Shown in pieces: positions 1 through 8,078 of a stretch of DNA of 58,396 nucleotides. Below the pieces are notes generated by a model, which was not told where the DNA came from, did no database searches, and was given only the letters and a program-made list of their open reading frames with translations. Source of the stretch: Pseudomonadota bacterium (lineage in GTDB: Bacteria > Pseudomonadota > Gammaproteobacteria > Xanthomonadales > Xanthomonadaceae). The translations under genes and the position numbers were made by a program. Within the stretch, counting starts at the first letter, position 1, and every line of letters begins with the position of its first letter. The DNA is taken from NCBI GenBank assembly GCA_030528565.1, contig JAUMYP010000003.1, positions 63,082 to 121,477 on the forward strand, given 5' to 3'.

Positions 1-1
1 C

Positions 2-493
2 GCCAGCGGCGGCTATGTGCACTGGCAAAACCTGCGCCATGCCCGCGCCATCGCCCAACTGCGCGAGGCCGAAACCCGCATCGCCGCCTACCAGCAGGAA
101 ACCCGGCGACTGCAACACGCCCTGGCCGAGGCCGAACGCAATGAGCGCGTCATCACTCAATACGTGGACCGCGTGCGCACCGTGCGCGAGCGCGGCCAAA
201 CCCTCATCCAAAAGGTACCCGTCTATGTCACTGAAAATTCCGATGCTGGCTGCACTGTCCCTGCTGGCTTTGTCCGCCTGCACGACGCCGCCGCCCAAAA
301 CCTGCCCGCCCCCGCAGACCCTGCCCAAACCCCCGGACATCCTGATGCGCCCGCCCCCGGCATTGCGCTCTCTGACATTGCCACCACCGTCGCCGGCAAC
401 TACACCACCTGCCACGCCACCGCCGAACAACTGACCGCCCTGCAAGACTGGCTGCGCGGTATAGAGACAACCACAGAGGGCAGCGATGAATAA
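2..493 (+). CDS. Inner-membrane spanin (Rz/LysB-like), 5' partial
   Basis: The open frame enters from the left edge, so the start codon and most of the membrane anchor lie outside the window; 163 residues are visible. They begin with a small-residue stretch that looks like the end of a transmembrane segment. A long charged, Gln/Glu/Arg-rich helix follows over roughly the next 60 residues, as in periplasmic coiled-coil i-spanins. A lipoprotein gene is nested in another frame (225-434), the standard Rz/Rz1 arrangement, and tail completion gene R begins just before this stop. Spanins join the inner and outer membranes to complete lysis. The family call rests on architecture and position; sequence similarity was not tested. 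Confidence 0.8.
   Translation, partial: ASGGYVHWQNLRHARAIAQLREAETRIAAYQQETRRLQHALAEAERNERVITQYVDRVRTVRERGQTLIQKVPVYVTENSDAGCTVPAGFVRLHDAAAQNLPAPADPAQTPGHPDAPAPGIALSDIATTVAGNYTTCHATAEQLTALQDWLRGIETTTEGSDE
225..434 (+). CDS. Outer-membrane spanin lipoprotein (Rz1/LysC-like), embedded
   Basis: This 69-residue gene lies entirely inside the i-spanin gene in a different frame. It starts with a short basic N-terminus and a hydrophobic signal ending in the lipobox L16-S17-A18-C19, then runs as a strongly proline-rich mature chain. A lipobox followed by a Pro-rich tail is the signature of o-spanins, which sit in the outer membrane and bind the i-spanin across the periplasm during lysis. In P2 the equivalent is lysC embedded in lysB. 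The start at 225 is chosen because it gives a complete lipoprotein signal; the same frame is open further upstream but adds no signal-like sequence. Confidence 0.85.
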   Translation: MSLKIPMLAALSLLALSACTTPPPKTCPPPQTLPKPPDILMRPPPALRSLTLPPPSPATTPPATPPPNN

Positions 494-959
494 ACCCAAC
501 CAACTTCGCGCCCATTTGGCCACGGCCATCCCCGAGCTTGCCCGCGACCCGGAGCGGCTACTGGTATTCATCACCGACGGACACCTGGCCGCCACCTACG
601 TGCCCGGTTTGTCGTTCGAATACCGCTATACCCTGCGGCTGGTGGTCACCGACTTTACCGGCCACCCGGACGTGCTGTTTGTGCCGCTGCTGGAATGGCT
701 CACCCGCCATCAGCCGGAGCTCCTGGCCAACCCGGCCAACCGCGAGCAAATCGCCTTTGAAACCGAAATCCTGCACAACCACAATGTCGATGTGGAAATC
801 CGCCTGCCGCTGACCGAATCCGTCCGTGTGGCCAAGCGTGCCGGTGGCGGCTTTGACATCGAGCACCTGCCCGAACCCGTGCCCGAGGAACGCCTGCACG
901 CAGGCCGCTGGCAGCTGTACCTGAAGGACGAACTCATCGCCGAATGGGATGCCGCATGA
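486..959 (+). CDS. R: Tail completion protein R (P2 gpR-like)
   Basis: A 157-residue protein of the P2 gpR family, needed to finish the contractile tail and join it to the head. The N-terminal half has the pattern of this family: an early Arg-rich helix, then a strand-rich region with Phe-Glu-Tyr-Arg-Tyr, and a conserved central stretch ending in Phe-Glu-Thr-Glu. It overlaps the end of the spanin gene by 8 bases, and its own stop overlaps the start of S (ATGA at 956-959), so translation is probably coupled. The neighbours lysB/lysC-R-S reproduce the P2 order. Confidence 0.9.
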   Translation: MNKPNQLRAHLATAIPELARDPERLLVFITDGHLAATYVPGLSFEYRYTLRLVVTDFTGHPDVLFVPLLEWLTRHQPELLANPANREQIAFETEILHNHNVDVEIRLPLTESVRVAKRAGGGFDIEHLPEPVPEERLHAGRWQLYLKDELIAEWDAA

Positions 960-1408
960 GCGGCGAGCTGACCCAGCTGGAAACCTGGGCGGCGCCGATG
1001 CTGGCTGCCTTGAGTGCCAGCGAACGGCGCAAACTGGCACGCAACATCGGCACCGAGCTGCGCCGCAGCCAGCGCCAGCGCATTGCCGCCCAGCAGAACC
1101 CGGACGGCAGCGCCTACGCGCCACGCAAGCGCCAGCAAAAGGGCAGCATCCGCCGCCGTGCCGCCGCGATGTTCGGCAAAATCCGCCAAGCCCGCTTTAT
1201 GAAAGTCAAAGCCGACCCCAGCGGCGTGGCCGTCGGCTTTACCGGCCATGTCGCCCGCATCGCCCGCGTCCACCAATACGGCCTGCGCGATGCCCCACGC
1301 AAAGGCGGCCAGCGGGTGCGCTACGAGCAACGCGAGCTGCTGGGCTTTGCCGATGCCGACATCGACCGCATCCGCGACCTGCTGCTTGACCACCTGGCCG
1401 GAGCGTAA
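956..1408 (+). CDS. S: Tail completion protein S (virion morphogenesis, P2 gpS-like)
   Basis: A 150-residue, Arg-rich protein of the phage virion morphogenesis family (P2 gpS), working with gpR in tail completion. Typical features are the N-terminal acidic helix, the basic Arg/Gln segment around residues 20-40, a Pro-Arg-Lys segment near residue 60, and a C-terminal segment after Val-His-Gln-Tyr-Gly-Leu. An upstream ATG at 944 is also in frame. I prefer 956 because its ATGA overlaps the stop of R. A 61-bp gap separates it from J; in P2 the genes V and W would lie here. Confidence 0.9.
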   Translation: MSGELTQLETWAAPMLAALSASERRKLARNIGTELRRSQRQRIAAQQNPDGSAYAPRKRQQKGSIRRRAAAMFGKIRQARFMKVKADPSGVAVGFTGHVARIARVHQYGLRDAPRKGGQRVRYEQRELLGFADADIDRIRDLLLDHLAGA

Positions 1409-1469
1409 CCCCGCCAATGACATGCGGCACCGCTCGCAAAGCCAACCCGCGCCCGGCAGGCTTGCGCGC

Positions 1470-2369
1470 ATGAGTGCCGACGCCACATTTACCTCGGTTG
1501 ACCTGTCCAAGCTACCCGTCCCGGCGGTCATCGAGCAAATCGACTACGAAACCATCCTCTCCTCCATGCTCGCCCGACTGCGCGAGCTTGACCCGCAGTT
1601 CACCGCGCTCACCGAATCCGACCCGGCCTACAAAATCCTTGAAGTCGCCGCCTGGCATGTGATGCTGGAGCGCCAGCGCGCCAATGACTCCTGTCACGCA
1701 CTGATGTTGGCCTATGCCAAGGGCAGCGACCTCGACCACCTGGGCGCACTGTTTGGCGTGCGCCGCAAGTTGCTGCAACCCGGCGACCCGGCACGCGACA
1801 TTCCGGCGCTGTACGAGGATGACACCGAGTTCCGCCGCCGCATCCAGCTCGCGCCGGAGGGCTTTTCCGTGGCTGGCCCCGAGGGAGCTTATGTGTTCCA
1901 TGCGCTGTCTGCCGATGCCGATGTGCTCGATGCCAGCGCCACCAGCCCCAGCCCCGGGCAGGTGCGTGTCACGGTGCTATCACGGCACGGCACAGGCGCA
2001 CCCAGCAGCCAGATGCTGCAAAACGTGCGCAACCGGCTGACCGATGACAAAGTCCGCCCGCTGACCGACCAGGTCACGGTGCAGGCCGCAGAAATCATCC
2101 AGTACAGCGTTTCGGCGGTGGTGTACACCTACGCCGGCCCCGACAGCACCCTGGTACTCGACGAAGCCAAACGCCGCCTTGACAAATACATCGATGAGTC
2201 ACGCCGTCTTGGCCGCGACATCCCTCGCTCGGGCATTTACTCCGTGCTGCATACCGAAGGCGTGCAGCGCGTAGAGCTGACCCAGCCCGCTGCGGATATC
2301 GCCGTCAGCCGCACCCAGGCGGCGCACTGCAACAGCATCCATGTCCTGCATGGCGGAATTGATGAATAA
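1470..2369 (+). CDS. J: Baseplate assembly protein J (P2 gpJ-like)
   Basis: A 299-residue baseplate J family protein that builds the edge of the contractile-tail baseplate. The N-terminus shows the family pattern of a short Leu-Pro-x-Pro segment followed by an acidic helix. The Asp-Leu-Asp-x-Leu-Gly-x-Leu-Phe-Gly-Val-x-Arg motif lies near residue 90, followed by a Phe-Arg-Arg-Arg-Ile-Gln and Glu-Gly segment. The frame is open far upstream, but 1470 is the first start giving a normal N-terminus and length. Its stop overlaps the start of I. Confidence 0.95.
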   Translation: MSADATFTSVDLSKLPVPAVIEQIDYETILSSMLARLRELDPQFTALTESDPAYKILEVAAWHVMLERQRANDSCHALMLAYAKGSDLDHLGALFGVRRKLLQPGDPARDIPALYEDDTEFRRRIQLAPEGFSVAGPEGAYVFHALSADADVLDASATSPSPGQVRVTVLSRHGTGAPSSQMLQNVRNRLTDDKVRPLTDQVTVQAAEIIQYSVSAVVYTYAGPDSTLVLDEAKRRLDKYIDESRRLGRDIPRSGIYSVLHTEGVQRVELTQPAADIAVSRTQAAHCNSIHVLHGGIDE

Positions 2370-2922
2370 GCCCGTCCCCAGCCTGCTGCCGCCCAATGCC
2401 AGCCGTGCCGAACGGGCGCTGGAGGCCGCCATCTGCGAGCCAATTGCCGCCATTCCCGCACCGCAGCGCACCCTCTGGAACCCCGACACCTGCCCGGCCA
2501 GCCTGCTGCCGTGGCTCGCCTGGGCGATGTCCGTGGATACATGGAAACCCTGGTGGCCGGAACACATCAAGCGCGCCATCCTGCGCTCAGCCATCGCCAT
2601 CCAGCGCCGCAAGGGCACGGTGGACAGTGTCCGGCAGCTGATTGGCGCCTTCGGTGGCCGCATGATGCTCACTGAGTGGTGGCAGCAAACCCCGGCGGGC
2701 ACGCCGCATACGTTTGCGCTGGTGCTGTCGGTCGCGGGCCTGGACCGCGTGGAAAACACGGCGGAATTTGTCGAGGACATCATCCGTGAAGTGCGCCGGG
2801 TCAAACCGGTGCGCAGCCATTTCACCTTCACCCAGGGCGTGGATACCACCGGAAGCATGGGACTTGCCGCCATCACCCGGCCGGTGCTTTACCGCCGCCT
2901 GCATCTTGAGACTGCCGCATGA
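2362..2922 (+). CDS. I: Tail protein I (P2 gpI-like)
   Basis: A 186-residue baseplate protein of the P2 tail protein I family. The N-terminus carries Leu-Leu-Pro-Pro-Asn followed by an Ala/Glu-rich helix. A Cys-Pro-x-x-Leu-Leu-Pro-Trp-Leu-Ala-Trp-Ala motif near residue 43 and an Arg-Arg-Lys-Gly-Thr motif follow, all usual for gpI. Two earlier in-frame ATGs exist (2341 and 2350). I chose 2362 because it overlaps the stop of J and gives the usual family N-terminus. The stop overlaps the fibre start (ATGA at 2919-2922). Confidence 0.93.
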   Translation: MNKPVPSLLPPNASRAERALEAAICEPIAAIPAPQRTLWNPDTCPASLLPWLAWAMSVDTWKPWWPEHIKRAILRSAIAIQRRKGTVDSVRQLIGAFGGRMMLTEWWQQTPAGTPHTFALVLSVAGLDRVENTAEFVEDIIREVRRVKPVRSHFTFTQGVDTTGSMGLAAITRPVLYRRLHLETAA

Positions 2923-4976
2923 GCGATATCCGCATCACCATCACCCAGGCCGGGCGCGCCGCGCTCGTCAATGCCCAGCACACCGGCACCGCTGCCCGGC
3001 AAATCGTTGCCATCGGCGTAACCGCCCAGGTCTTTACCCCCAACCCGGGCATGAGCCAGCTGCCCGGCGAGATCAAACGCCTGAGCACCATCGGCGGTGC
3101 TGCCGTCGCCGCCGACACCCTGCATGTCACCCTGCAGGACATGAGCCAGGACAGCTACACCCTGCGCGGCTTTGCCCTGTATCTGGATGACGGCACCCTG
3201 TTTGCCCTGCACGGCGGCGCGGGGACCATCATGGAAAAATCCGCCCAGGCCACGCTGATGCTGGCCGCCGATATCCACCTGGCCGACCTGGGCACCACGG
3301 CGCTGCACATCGGCCCGACCAACTTCACCAACCCGCCGGCCAGCACAACCGTGGCTGGCGTGGTGCGCTTTGCCACGATGGCCGAAACTGCAGCGGGCAA
3401 CATGACAAACCGCGCCATCAGCCCGGCCACCCTGAAAGCGGAGACCCAAAAGCTGGCACTCTCGAGCCACACCCATGGCATATCCCAAGTCGCTGGGCTG
3501 CAAACCGAACTAGATCGTAAAGTTGGCAAAATGCAAACTGTCGATGACATCAGCCAACGTATCGACAGTGGCCATTACCAAACTTCCCAGCCCGGCCCCG
3601 GCTGGCCTGCCGGGGCACAAGGCTGGTGGCATCTGCTGTCTGTCACCCACAGCAACCCGAACAATTATTTTGCGCTACAGCTCGCCAGCTCACATGGCTG
3701 GCGAGATTCGGAATATTACATCCGTTGCACATCAAATAACGGCAATGCGTCGTGGGACAGGCTCTGGCATAGCCGCAACTTTGACCCGGCCAGCAAGGCC
3801 AATGCCAACCACGGCCACGGTATTGGCCAAATCACCGGACTCACTGACGCACTGGCAGGCAAGGCCGCTGCCAGCCACACTCATACCTGGAATGAAGTCA
3901 CCGGCAAGCCAGCAACAGCACTACGCTGGCCCGGCTGGGCAGAAGTCACCGGCAAACCCACTGCATTCCCGCCGCAGCCGCATGTGCATGCGGCCAGCGA
4001 CATTACCAGCGGCGTGCTGGCCAGCGCCCGGATACCGAAGCTGCCCATCAGCCACATCAACGGACTGGAGGGCGAACTGGCCAACCGGATGATGTACCGC
4101 GATAGTATCAACGGCTATTTGCCTACGGATGCCAACACCCTGGGCATTACCGCAGGCGCGATGGTACACAACGGGCCAAACAACCCAAGCAGCGACTGGA
4201 CACAGATGTTTTCAAACATCGCCGACCGCTTCGGCTGGCAACTTGCCGCCCCCTGGCACGAGGCCAATCTGTACGTCCGCAGCAAAGTTGCCAACACCTG
4301 GCGCCCTTGGCGCAAACTCTGGGACAGCGGCAACTTTGACCCGTCGGGCAAAGCTGATGCCAACCATGGCCACGGCATCGGCCAAATCACCGGACTCACT
4401 GACGCACTGGCAGGCAAGGCCGCTGCCAGCCACACTCATACCTGGAATGAAGTCACCGGCAAGCCAGCAACAGCACTACGCTGGCCCGGCTGGGCAGAAG
4501 TCACCGGCAAGCCCCAGACATTCCCGGCCGCCAGCCACACCCATGCCATGTCCGACATCACCGGGCTGGCGGCAGCACTTGACCCCGGCCACCAGCACGC
4601 AGAAACCGGCTGGGCCAAACTGCCCGGCGGACTGATTTTGCAATGGGGGCGTTATGTCCCCGGCCAGAGCGGCAGCGGCGGCGGCGGCGGCGGTGGTGGT
4701 GGTGGTGGTGGTGGTGGTCCGGGGCAGCCACTTTTGCAGTTACAGCCTGCCAGCAACCAGGCAGGTGGTCACCCAAAAATCCATTTCCCCATCCAGTTCC
4801 CGCAGACCTGTTTTGTAGTCACCACCACCGACCTCAACCCCGCTGCATCACACAACAGCGACGCATACAGCCAGCTGTACAGCTATGACAAGACCGGGTT
4901 TGTAATCTTCGTGCAAAACCCGCATGGGGGCAGCACCCTGTTCCAGGGCTGCACCTGGTTCGCCATCGGTTGCTAA
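2919..4976 (+). CDS. H: Tail fibre protein (P2 gpH-like N-terminus, gp53-like C-terminal knob)
   Basis: A 685-residue fibre. Residues 1 to about 165 match the baseplate-binding N-terminal region of P2 gpH-type fibres. The shaft holds repeated segments built around Ser-His-Thr-His and Gly-Ile-Gly-Gln-Ile-Thr-Gly-Leu, including a 131-bp perfect direct repeat (3825-3955 and 4380-4510). Residues 587-600 are 14 consecutive glycines. The last ~90 residues resemble the gp53-like tip domain, starting at Gly-Trp-Ala-Lys-Leu-Pro-Gly-Gly-Leu-Ile and ending in Phe-Ala-Ile-Gly-Cys. This tip should determine host receptor binding. No fibre-assembly chaperone gene (P2 G) follows. Confidence 0.92.
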   Translation: MSDIRITITQAGRAALVNAQHTGTAARQIVAIGVTAQVFTPNPGMSQLPGEIKRLSTIGGAAVAADTLHVTLQDMSQDSYTLRGFALYLDDGTLFALHGGAGTIMEKSAQATLMLAADIHLADLGTTALHIGPTNFTNPPASTTVAGVVRFATMAETAAGNMTNRAISPATLKAETQKLALSSHTHGISQVAGLQTELDRKVGKMQTVDDISQRIDSGHYQTSQPGPGWPAGAQGWWHLLSVTHSNPNNYFALQLASSHGWRDSEYYIRCTSNNGNASWDRLWHSRNFDPASKANANHGHGIGQITGLTDALAGKAAASHTHTWNEVTGKPATALRWPGWAEVTGKPTAFPPQPHVHAASDITSGVLASARIPKLPISHINGLEGELANRMMYRDSINGYLPTDANTLGITAGAMVHNGPNNPSSDWTQMFSNIADRFGWQLAAPWHEANLYVRSKVANTWRPWRKLWDSGNFDPSGKADANHGHGIGQITGLTDALAGKAAASHTHTWNEVTGKPATALRWPGWAEVTGKPQTFPAASHTHAMSDITGLAAALDPGHQHAETGWAKLPGGLILQWGRYVPGQSGSGGGGGGGGGGGGGGPGQPLLQLQPASNQAGGHPKIHFPIQFPQTCFVVTTTDLNPAASHNSDAYSQLYSYDKTGFVIFVQNPHGGSTLFQGCTWFAIGC
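3825..3955 (+). repeat. Fibre shaft direct repeat, copy 1
   Basis: This 131-bp segment is identical base for base to 4380-4510. It encodes a histidine-rich shaft module containing Gly-Leu-Thr-Asp-Ala-Leu-Ala-Gly-Lys and two Glu-Val-Thr-Gly-Lys-Pro motifs. Perfect identity at third codon positions points to recent duplication or gene conversion inside the fibre gene. Confidence 0.97.
4380..4510 (+). repeat. Fibre shaft direct repeat, copy 2
   Basis: Second copy of the 131-bp perfect repeat in the fibre gene, 555 bp (185 codons) downstream of the first, so recombination between the copies would stay in frame. It leads into the glycine run and the C-terminal knob. Confidence 0.97.
4677..4718 (+). 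repeat. (GGC)5(GGT)9 triplet tract encoding 14 glycines
   Basis: Five GGC codons followed by nine GGT codons run without interruption in the fibre frame, just before the C-terminal knob. A triplet tract can gain or lose codons by slippage without breaking the frame, so it could act as a variable-length flexible hinge. Confidence 0.95.
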
Positions 4977-5055
4977 ACCCCATGCCAAACGTAGCCACGC
5001 GCCTGACACTGGCAGGCGCTGGCGCACACGCGCGGGCAGCACACACACTGCCGGC

Positions 5056-5610
5056 ATGGACACCGCCGCCGATATCCCGCGCCAGCTCAATAACCTGATC
5101 CAAATCGGGCAGGTGTCGGCCGTGGATACAGCCCGCGCCCTCTGCCGGGTCAAAACCGGTGACATCCACACCGACTGGATTGCCTGGCTGGTACCACGCG
5201 CAGGCCAAACCCGCGACTGGTCAGCGCCCAGCCCCGGCGAGCAGGTACTGCTACTCTGTCCCGGCGGCGACATGCACGCGGCCATCGCCTTGCGCGGCCT
5301 GTACTCCAGCGCCCATGCCGCGCCGGAACAGGCTACAAGCAAACACGTCACCGAATACCAGGACGGTGCACGCATCGAATACGACCACGAAAGCCACTGC
5401 CTCACGGCCACCCTGCCCGCTGGCGGCACGGCACAGCTAACCGCCGATGGCGGCATCACCCTGACCGGCGATGTCACTATCCAGGGCAATGTGCAGGTGA
5501 GCCAGACACTGACCGCGCAAACCGATGTTATCGGCGGCGGCATCAGCCTCAAAGGCCATAAGCACGGTGGCATCCAGCCCGGCAACGGCAAAACCGGGGC
5601 ACCGCAATGA
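5056..5610 (+). CDS. V: Baseplate spike protein V (membrane-piercing, P2 gpV-like)
   Basis: A 184-residue central spike protein. The N-terminal OB-like part contains Gly-Gln-Val-Ser-Ala-Val-Asp and the Pro-Gly-Glu-Gln-Val-Leu-Leu-Leu motif. A strand-repeat region follows with alternating Thr/Val/Gly. The C-terminus ends in Gly-His-Lys-His-Gly-Gly with His168 and His170, matching the His-x-His site that binds iron at the tip of P2 gpV. The frame is open from 4924, inside the fibre gene. I place the start at 5056, the first ATG giving the family N-terminus, although its ribosome-binding site is weak. In P2 this gene precedes W and J; here it follows the fibre. Confidence 0.92.
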   Translation: MDTAADIPRQLNNLIQIGQVSAVDTARALCRVKTGDIHTDWIAWLVPRAGQTRDWSAPSPGEQVLLLCPGGDMHAAIALRGLYSSAHAAPEQATSKHVTEYQDGARIEYDHESHCLTATLPAGGTAQLTADGGITLTGDVTIQGNVQVSQTLTAQTDVIGGGISLKGHKHGGIQPGNGKTGAPQ

Positions 5611-5951
5611 GGGGCATGTCCGCCCGCACCGGCCAAGCCATCAGCGGCGATGCCCATCTGGCGCAGTCGGTTGCCGACATCCTGACCACGCCTGTCGGCA
5701 CCCGCATCATGCGCCGCGACTACGGCAGCCCGCTGCCACTGCTGGTGGATGCCCCGGCCAATGCCGCCACTACCGTGCGCCTGTATGGCGCGGCCGCCAC
5801 CGCACTGCAACGCTGGGAACCGCGCCTGACCCTCACCCGTATCAGCCTGTGGCGTATCGATAACGGCCAATACCAGCTCGACATCGACGGCATCCGCCGC
5901 GACCTCCCCACCCGTCCGCAGGCACGCCTGCATATCCCCATCACCCACTGA
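5607..5951 (+). CDS. W: Baseplate wedge protein W (gp25-like, P2 gpW)
   Basis: A 114-residue protein of the gp25/lysozyme-like wedge family, a baseplate component that contacts the sheath initiator position. The recognisable core is a helix leading into Leu-Thr-Thr-Pro-x-Gly-Thr-Arg-x-Met-Arg-Arg-Asp-Tyr-Gly-Ser, then Glu-Pro-Arg-Leu near residue 71. Its start overlaps the stop of V (ATGA). A second ATG nine bases in is also possible. It is followed after 11 bp by the sheath gene with a good ribosome-binding site. Confidence 0.93.
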   Translation: MRGMSARTGQAISGDAHLAQSVADILTTPVGTRIMRRDYGSPLPLLVDAPANAATTVRLYGAAATALQRWEPRLTLTRISLWRIDNGQYQLDIDGIRRDLPTRPQARLHIPITH

Positions 5952-5962
5952 CAGGAGCTCCC

Positions 5963-7129
5963 ATGTCCGACTACCACCACGGCGTGCGCGTCATCGAAGT
6001 CAATGACGGCCCGCGCCCCCTGCGCACCGTATCCACCGCCGTGATCGGCGTGGTCTGCACCGGCCCCGAGGCCGATGCCGGCACCTACCCGCTCAACAAG
6101 CCGGTACTCATCACCGACCTGGCCACGGCCATTGGCAAATCCGGCAGCAGCGGCACCCTCAAGCCCACCCTGCAGGCCATCTACGACCAGACCAGCGCCC
6201 TGGTGGTGGTCGTGCGTGTCGAGGCCGGCAGCGATGATGGCACCACCACCAGCAACGTGGTCGGCAACAGCGAAAACGGCCAGTACACCGGCATGCAAGC
6301 CCTGCTGGCCGCCGAGGCACAGCTGGGCGTTAAACCGCGCATCCTGGCCTGTCCCGGCACCGATACCCAGCCGGTGGCCACCGCGCTGGCCGTGGTCGCC
6401 AAAAAGCTGCGCGCCATGGCCTATGTCAGTGCCGGGACCAGTGCGAAGAAGGAAGAAGCCGCGCAGTACCGCGAGAACTTCAGCGCCCGCGAGCTGATGA
6501 TTATCTGGCCGGATGCAATGGCCTTCGACACCGGCGCGAAAGCCGTGCAACCGGCCTATGCCACCGCCCGCGCCGTCGGCGTGCGCGCGCGCATTGATGC
6601 GGAAATGGGCTGGCACAAAACCATTTCAAACGTAGAAATCAACGGCATCACCGGCATCAGCCGCGATATCCACTTTGACCTGCAAGACCCGGCCACCGAC
6701 GCGGGCTATCTCAACAGCAAGGCCGTCACCACCCTGGTACGCCATAACGGCTTCCGCTTCTGGGGCAGCCGTACCTGCTCGGATGACCCGCTGTTTGCCT
6801 TTGAGAGTGCCACCCGCACCGCCCAGGTGCTGGCCGACACCATCGCCGATGGCCTGGCCTGGGCGATTGACAAGCCCATGCATCCGAGCCTCATCAAGGA
6901 CATCCTCGAGACCATCAACGCCAAGTTCCGCGAGCTGAAAGCCTTGGGCTACATCATCGACGGCCATGCCTGGTACGACGAGGTCGCCAACAGCGAGGCC
7001 ACGCTGGCAGGCGGCAAGCTCTACATCGACTACGACTACACCCCCGTCCCGCCGCTGGAGTCGCTCACCCTGCGCCAGCGCATCACCAGCCGCTACCTGG
7101 CCGAGTTCGCCAGCCGCGTCAACGCATAA
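5963..7129 (+). CDS. FI: Tail sheath protein FI
   Basis: A 388-residue contractile sheath protein. It begins with the family pattern His-His-Gly-Val-x-Val-x-Glu-Val. The mid region carries Ala-x-Pro-Gly type turns, and the C-terminal half has Trp-Gly-Ser-Arg-Thr-Cys and Ile-Thr-Ser-Arg-Tyr-Leu motifs typical of P2 FI. An AGGAGC ribosome-binding site lies 7 bases before the start. Sheath subunits stack around the tube and contract to drive the spike through the envelope. The tube gene follows immediately. Confidence 0.97.
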   Translation: MSDYHHGVRVIEVNDGPRPLRTVSTAVIGVVCTGPEADAGTYPLNKPVLITDLATAIGKSGSSGTLKPTLQAIYDQTSALVVVVRVEAGSDDGTTTSNVVGNSENGQYTGMQALLAAEAQLGVKPRILACPGTDTQPVATALAVVAKKLRAMAYVSAGTSAKKEEAAQYRENFSARELMIIWPDAMAFDTGAKAVQPAYATARAVGVRARIDAEMGWHKTISNVEINGITGISRDIHFDLQDPATDAGYLNSKAVTTLVRHNGFRFWGSRTCSDDPLFAFESATRTAQVLADTIADGLAWAIDKPMHPSLIKDILETINAKFRELKALGYIIDGHAWYDEVANSEATLAGGKLYIDYDYTPVPPLESLTLRQRITSRYLAEFASRVNA

Positions 7130-7138
7130 GGAGCCCCC

Positions 7139-7648
7139 ATGGCACTGCCCCGCAAATTGAAAAACTTCAACGTCTTTGGCGATGGCGAAAGCTATCTTGG
7201 CCAGGTGGTCGAAGTTAAACTGCCCACCCTCACCCGCAGCATGGAAGACTACCGAGGCGGCGGCATGTCCGGCCCAGTCAAAATCGACAATGGCCAGGAA
7301 GCCATCGAGCTGGAGCACAAGTACGGCGGCCTGATGCGCCCCATCCTGCGCCAGTACGGCATCACCCGCCACGATAGCGTGATGCTGCGCTTTGCCGGTG
7401 CCTACCAGCGCGATGACACCGGCGGCGTGGATGCCGTCGAAATCGTCATCCGTGGCCGCCATAGCGAGATTGACGCAGGCACCGCCAAAGCCGGGGACGA
7501 TACCGAGTTCGCGGTCAAGACCGCCGTCAGCTACTACAAGCTGACCATCAACGGTGTAACGGAAATCGAGATTGACCTCATCAACATGATTGAAACCGTC
7601 GGCGGCATCGACCGCCTGGCCGAACAACGCCGCGCCATTGGCGTGTAA
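7139..7648 (+). CDS. FII: Major tail tube protein FII
   Basis: A 169-residue tube protein of the P2 FII family. The N-terminus Met-Ala-Leu-Pro-Arg-Lys-Leu-Lys-Asn-Phe-Asn-Val-Phe is almost diagnostic. The central Gly-Gly-Gly-Met-x-Gly-Pro-Val and the C-terminal Tyr-Tyr-Lys-Leu-Thr-Ile-Asn-Gly segment also fit. AAGGAG lies 6 bases before the start. The product forms the inner tail tube through which DNA passes. Confidence 0.97.
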   Translation: MALPRKLKNFNVFGDGESYLGQVVEVKLPTLTRSMEDYRGGGMSGPVKIDNGQEAIELEHKYGGLMRPILRQYGITRHDSVMLRFAGAYQRDDTGGVDAVEIVIRGRHSEIDAGTAKAGDDTEFAVKTAVSYYKLTINGVTEIEIDLINMIETVGGIDRLAEQRRAIGV

Positions 7649-7660
7649 TCCACCAACCCG

Positions 7661-7728
7661 CCCTACCCCAAACCCGTAGGGTGGGCACGTCTGCCCACCG
7701 CCCAACTATCCGGAAATACCGGATAGTT
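7661..7728. terminator. Cluster of three inverted repeats between FII and E
   Basis: The 100-bp gap between FII and E holds three hairpins in a row: CCCTAC/GTAGGG (7661-7682), GTGGGCA/TGCCCAC (7681-7698), and a 10-bp perfect stem AACTATCCGG/CCGGATAGTT with a 5-base loop (7704-7728). None is followed by a real T run, so termination is only one possibility. Messenger processing or reduced expression of E relative to FII is equally plausible. Confidence 0.4.
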
Positions 7729-7748
7729 GCCCCAACACTGGAATCACC

Positions 7749-8078
7749 ATGAGCAAAACCACCATCCCCACTGCACCGGCCGCCCCCGGCAGCGCCAGCA
7801 TCGCCCTGAAAACCCCGCTGCAACGCGGCGAACAAACCATCACCGAAATCACCCTGCGCGAGCCACGCGCCGGCGAGCTGCGCGGCATCGCCCTCTACGA
7901 CCTGCTGCGCCTGGACGTGGCCGAACTCACCACCCTCCTGCCACGCATCACCACGCCCACCCTCACCGCTGCCGATGTCGGCAACCTCACCCTGCCCGAC
8001 CTGATGGACATCGCCGGAAAAGTCGCCGGTTTTTTCGCCCCACAGGCGGAAGCCCCCTCGCCGTCCCAAGAGGCGTAG
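7749..8078 (+). CDS. E: Tail assembly chaperone gpE (short product)
   Basis: A 109-residue protein of the P2 gpE tail assembly chaperone family, thought to coat the tape measure during tail building. The recognisable core is Glu-Ile-x-Leu-Arg-Glu-Pro-Arg-Ala-Gly-Glu-Leu near residue 37 and Leu-Pro-Asp-Leu-Met-Asp near residue 83. A slippery heptamer at 8030-8036 lies near the 3' end and allows a -1 shift to make the longer E+E' product. In P2-type tails this gene sits directly before the tape measure; here about 5 kb of accessory genes intervene. Confidence 0.88.
   Translation: MSKTTIPTAPAAPGSASIALKTPLQRGEQTITEITLREPRAGELRGIALYDLLRLDVAELTTLLPRITTPTLTAADVGNLTLPDLMDIAGKVAGFFAPQAEAPSPSQEA

Noticed and set aside
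4677-4718. Glycine codon tract as an on/off phase-variation switch
   Set aside because: The repeat unit is three bases, so slippage changes length but does not shift the frame. Kept only as a length-variation site.
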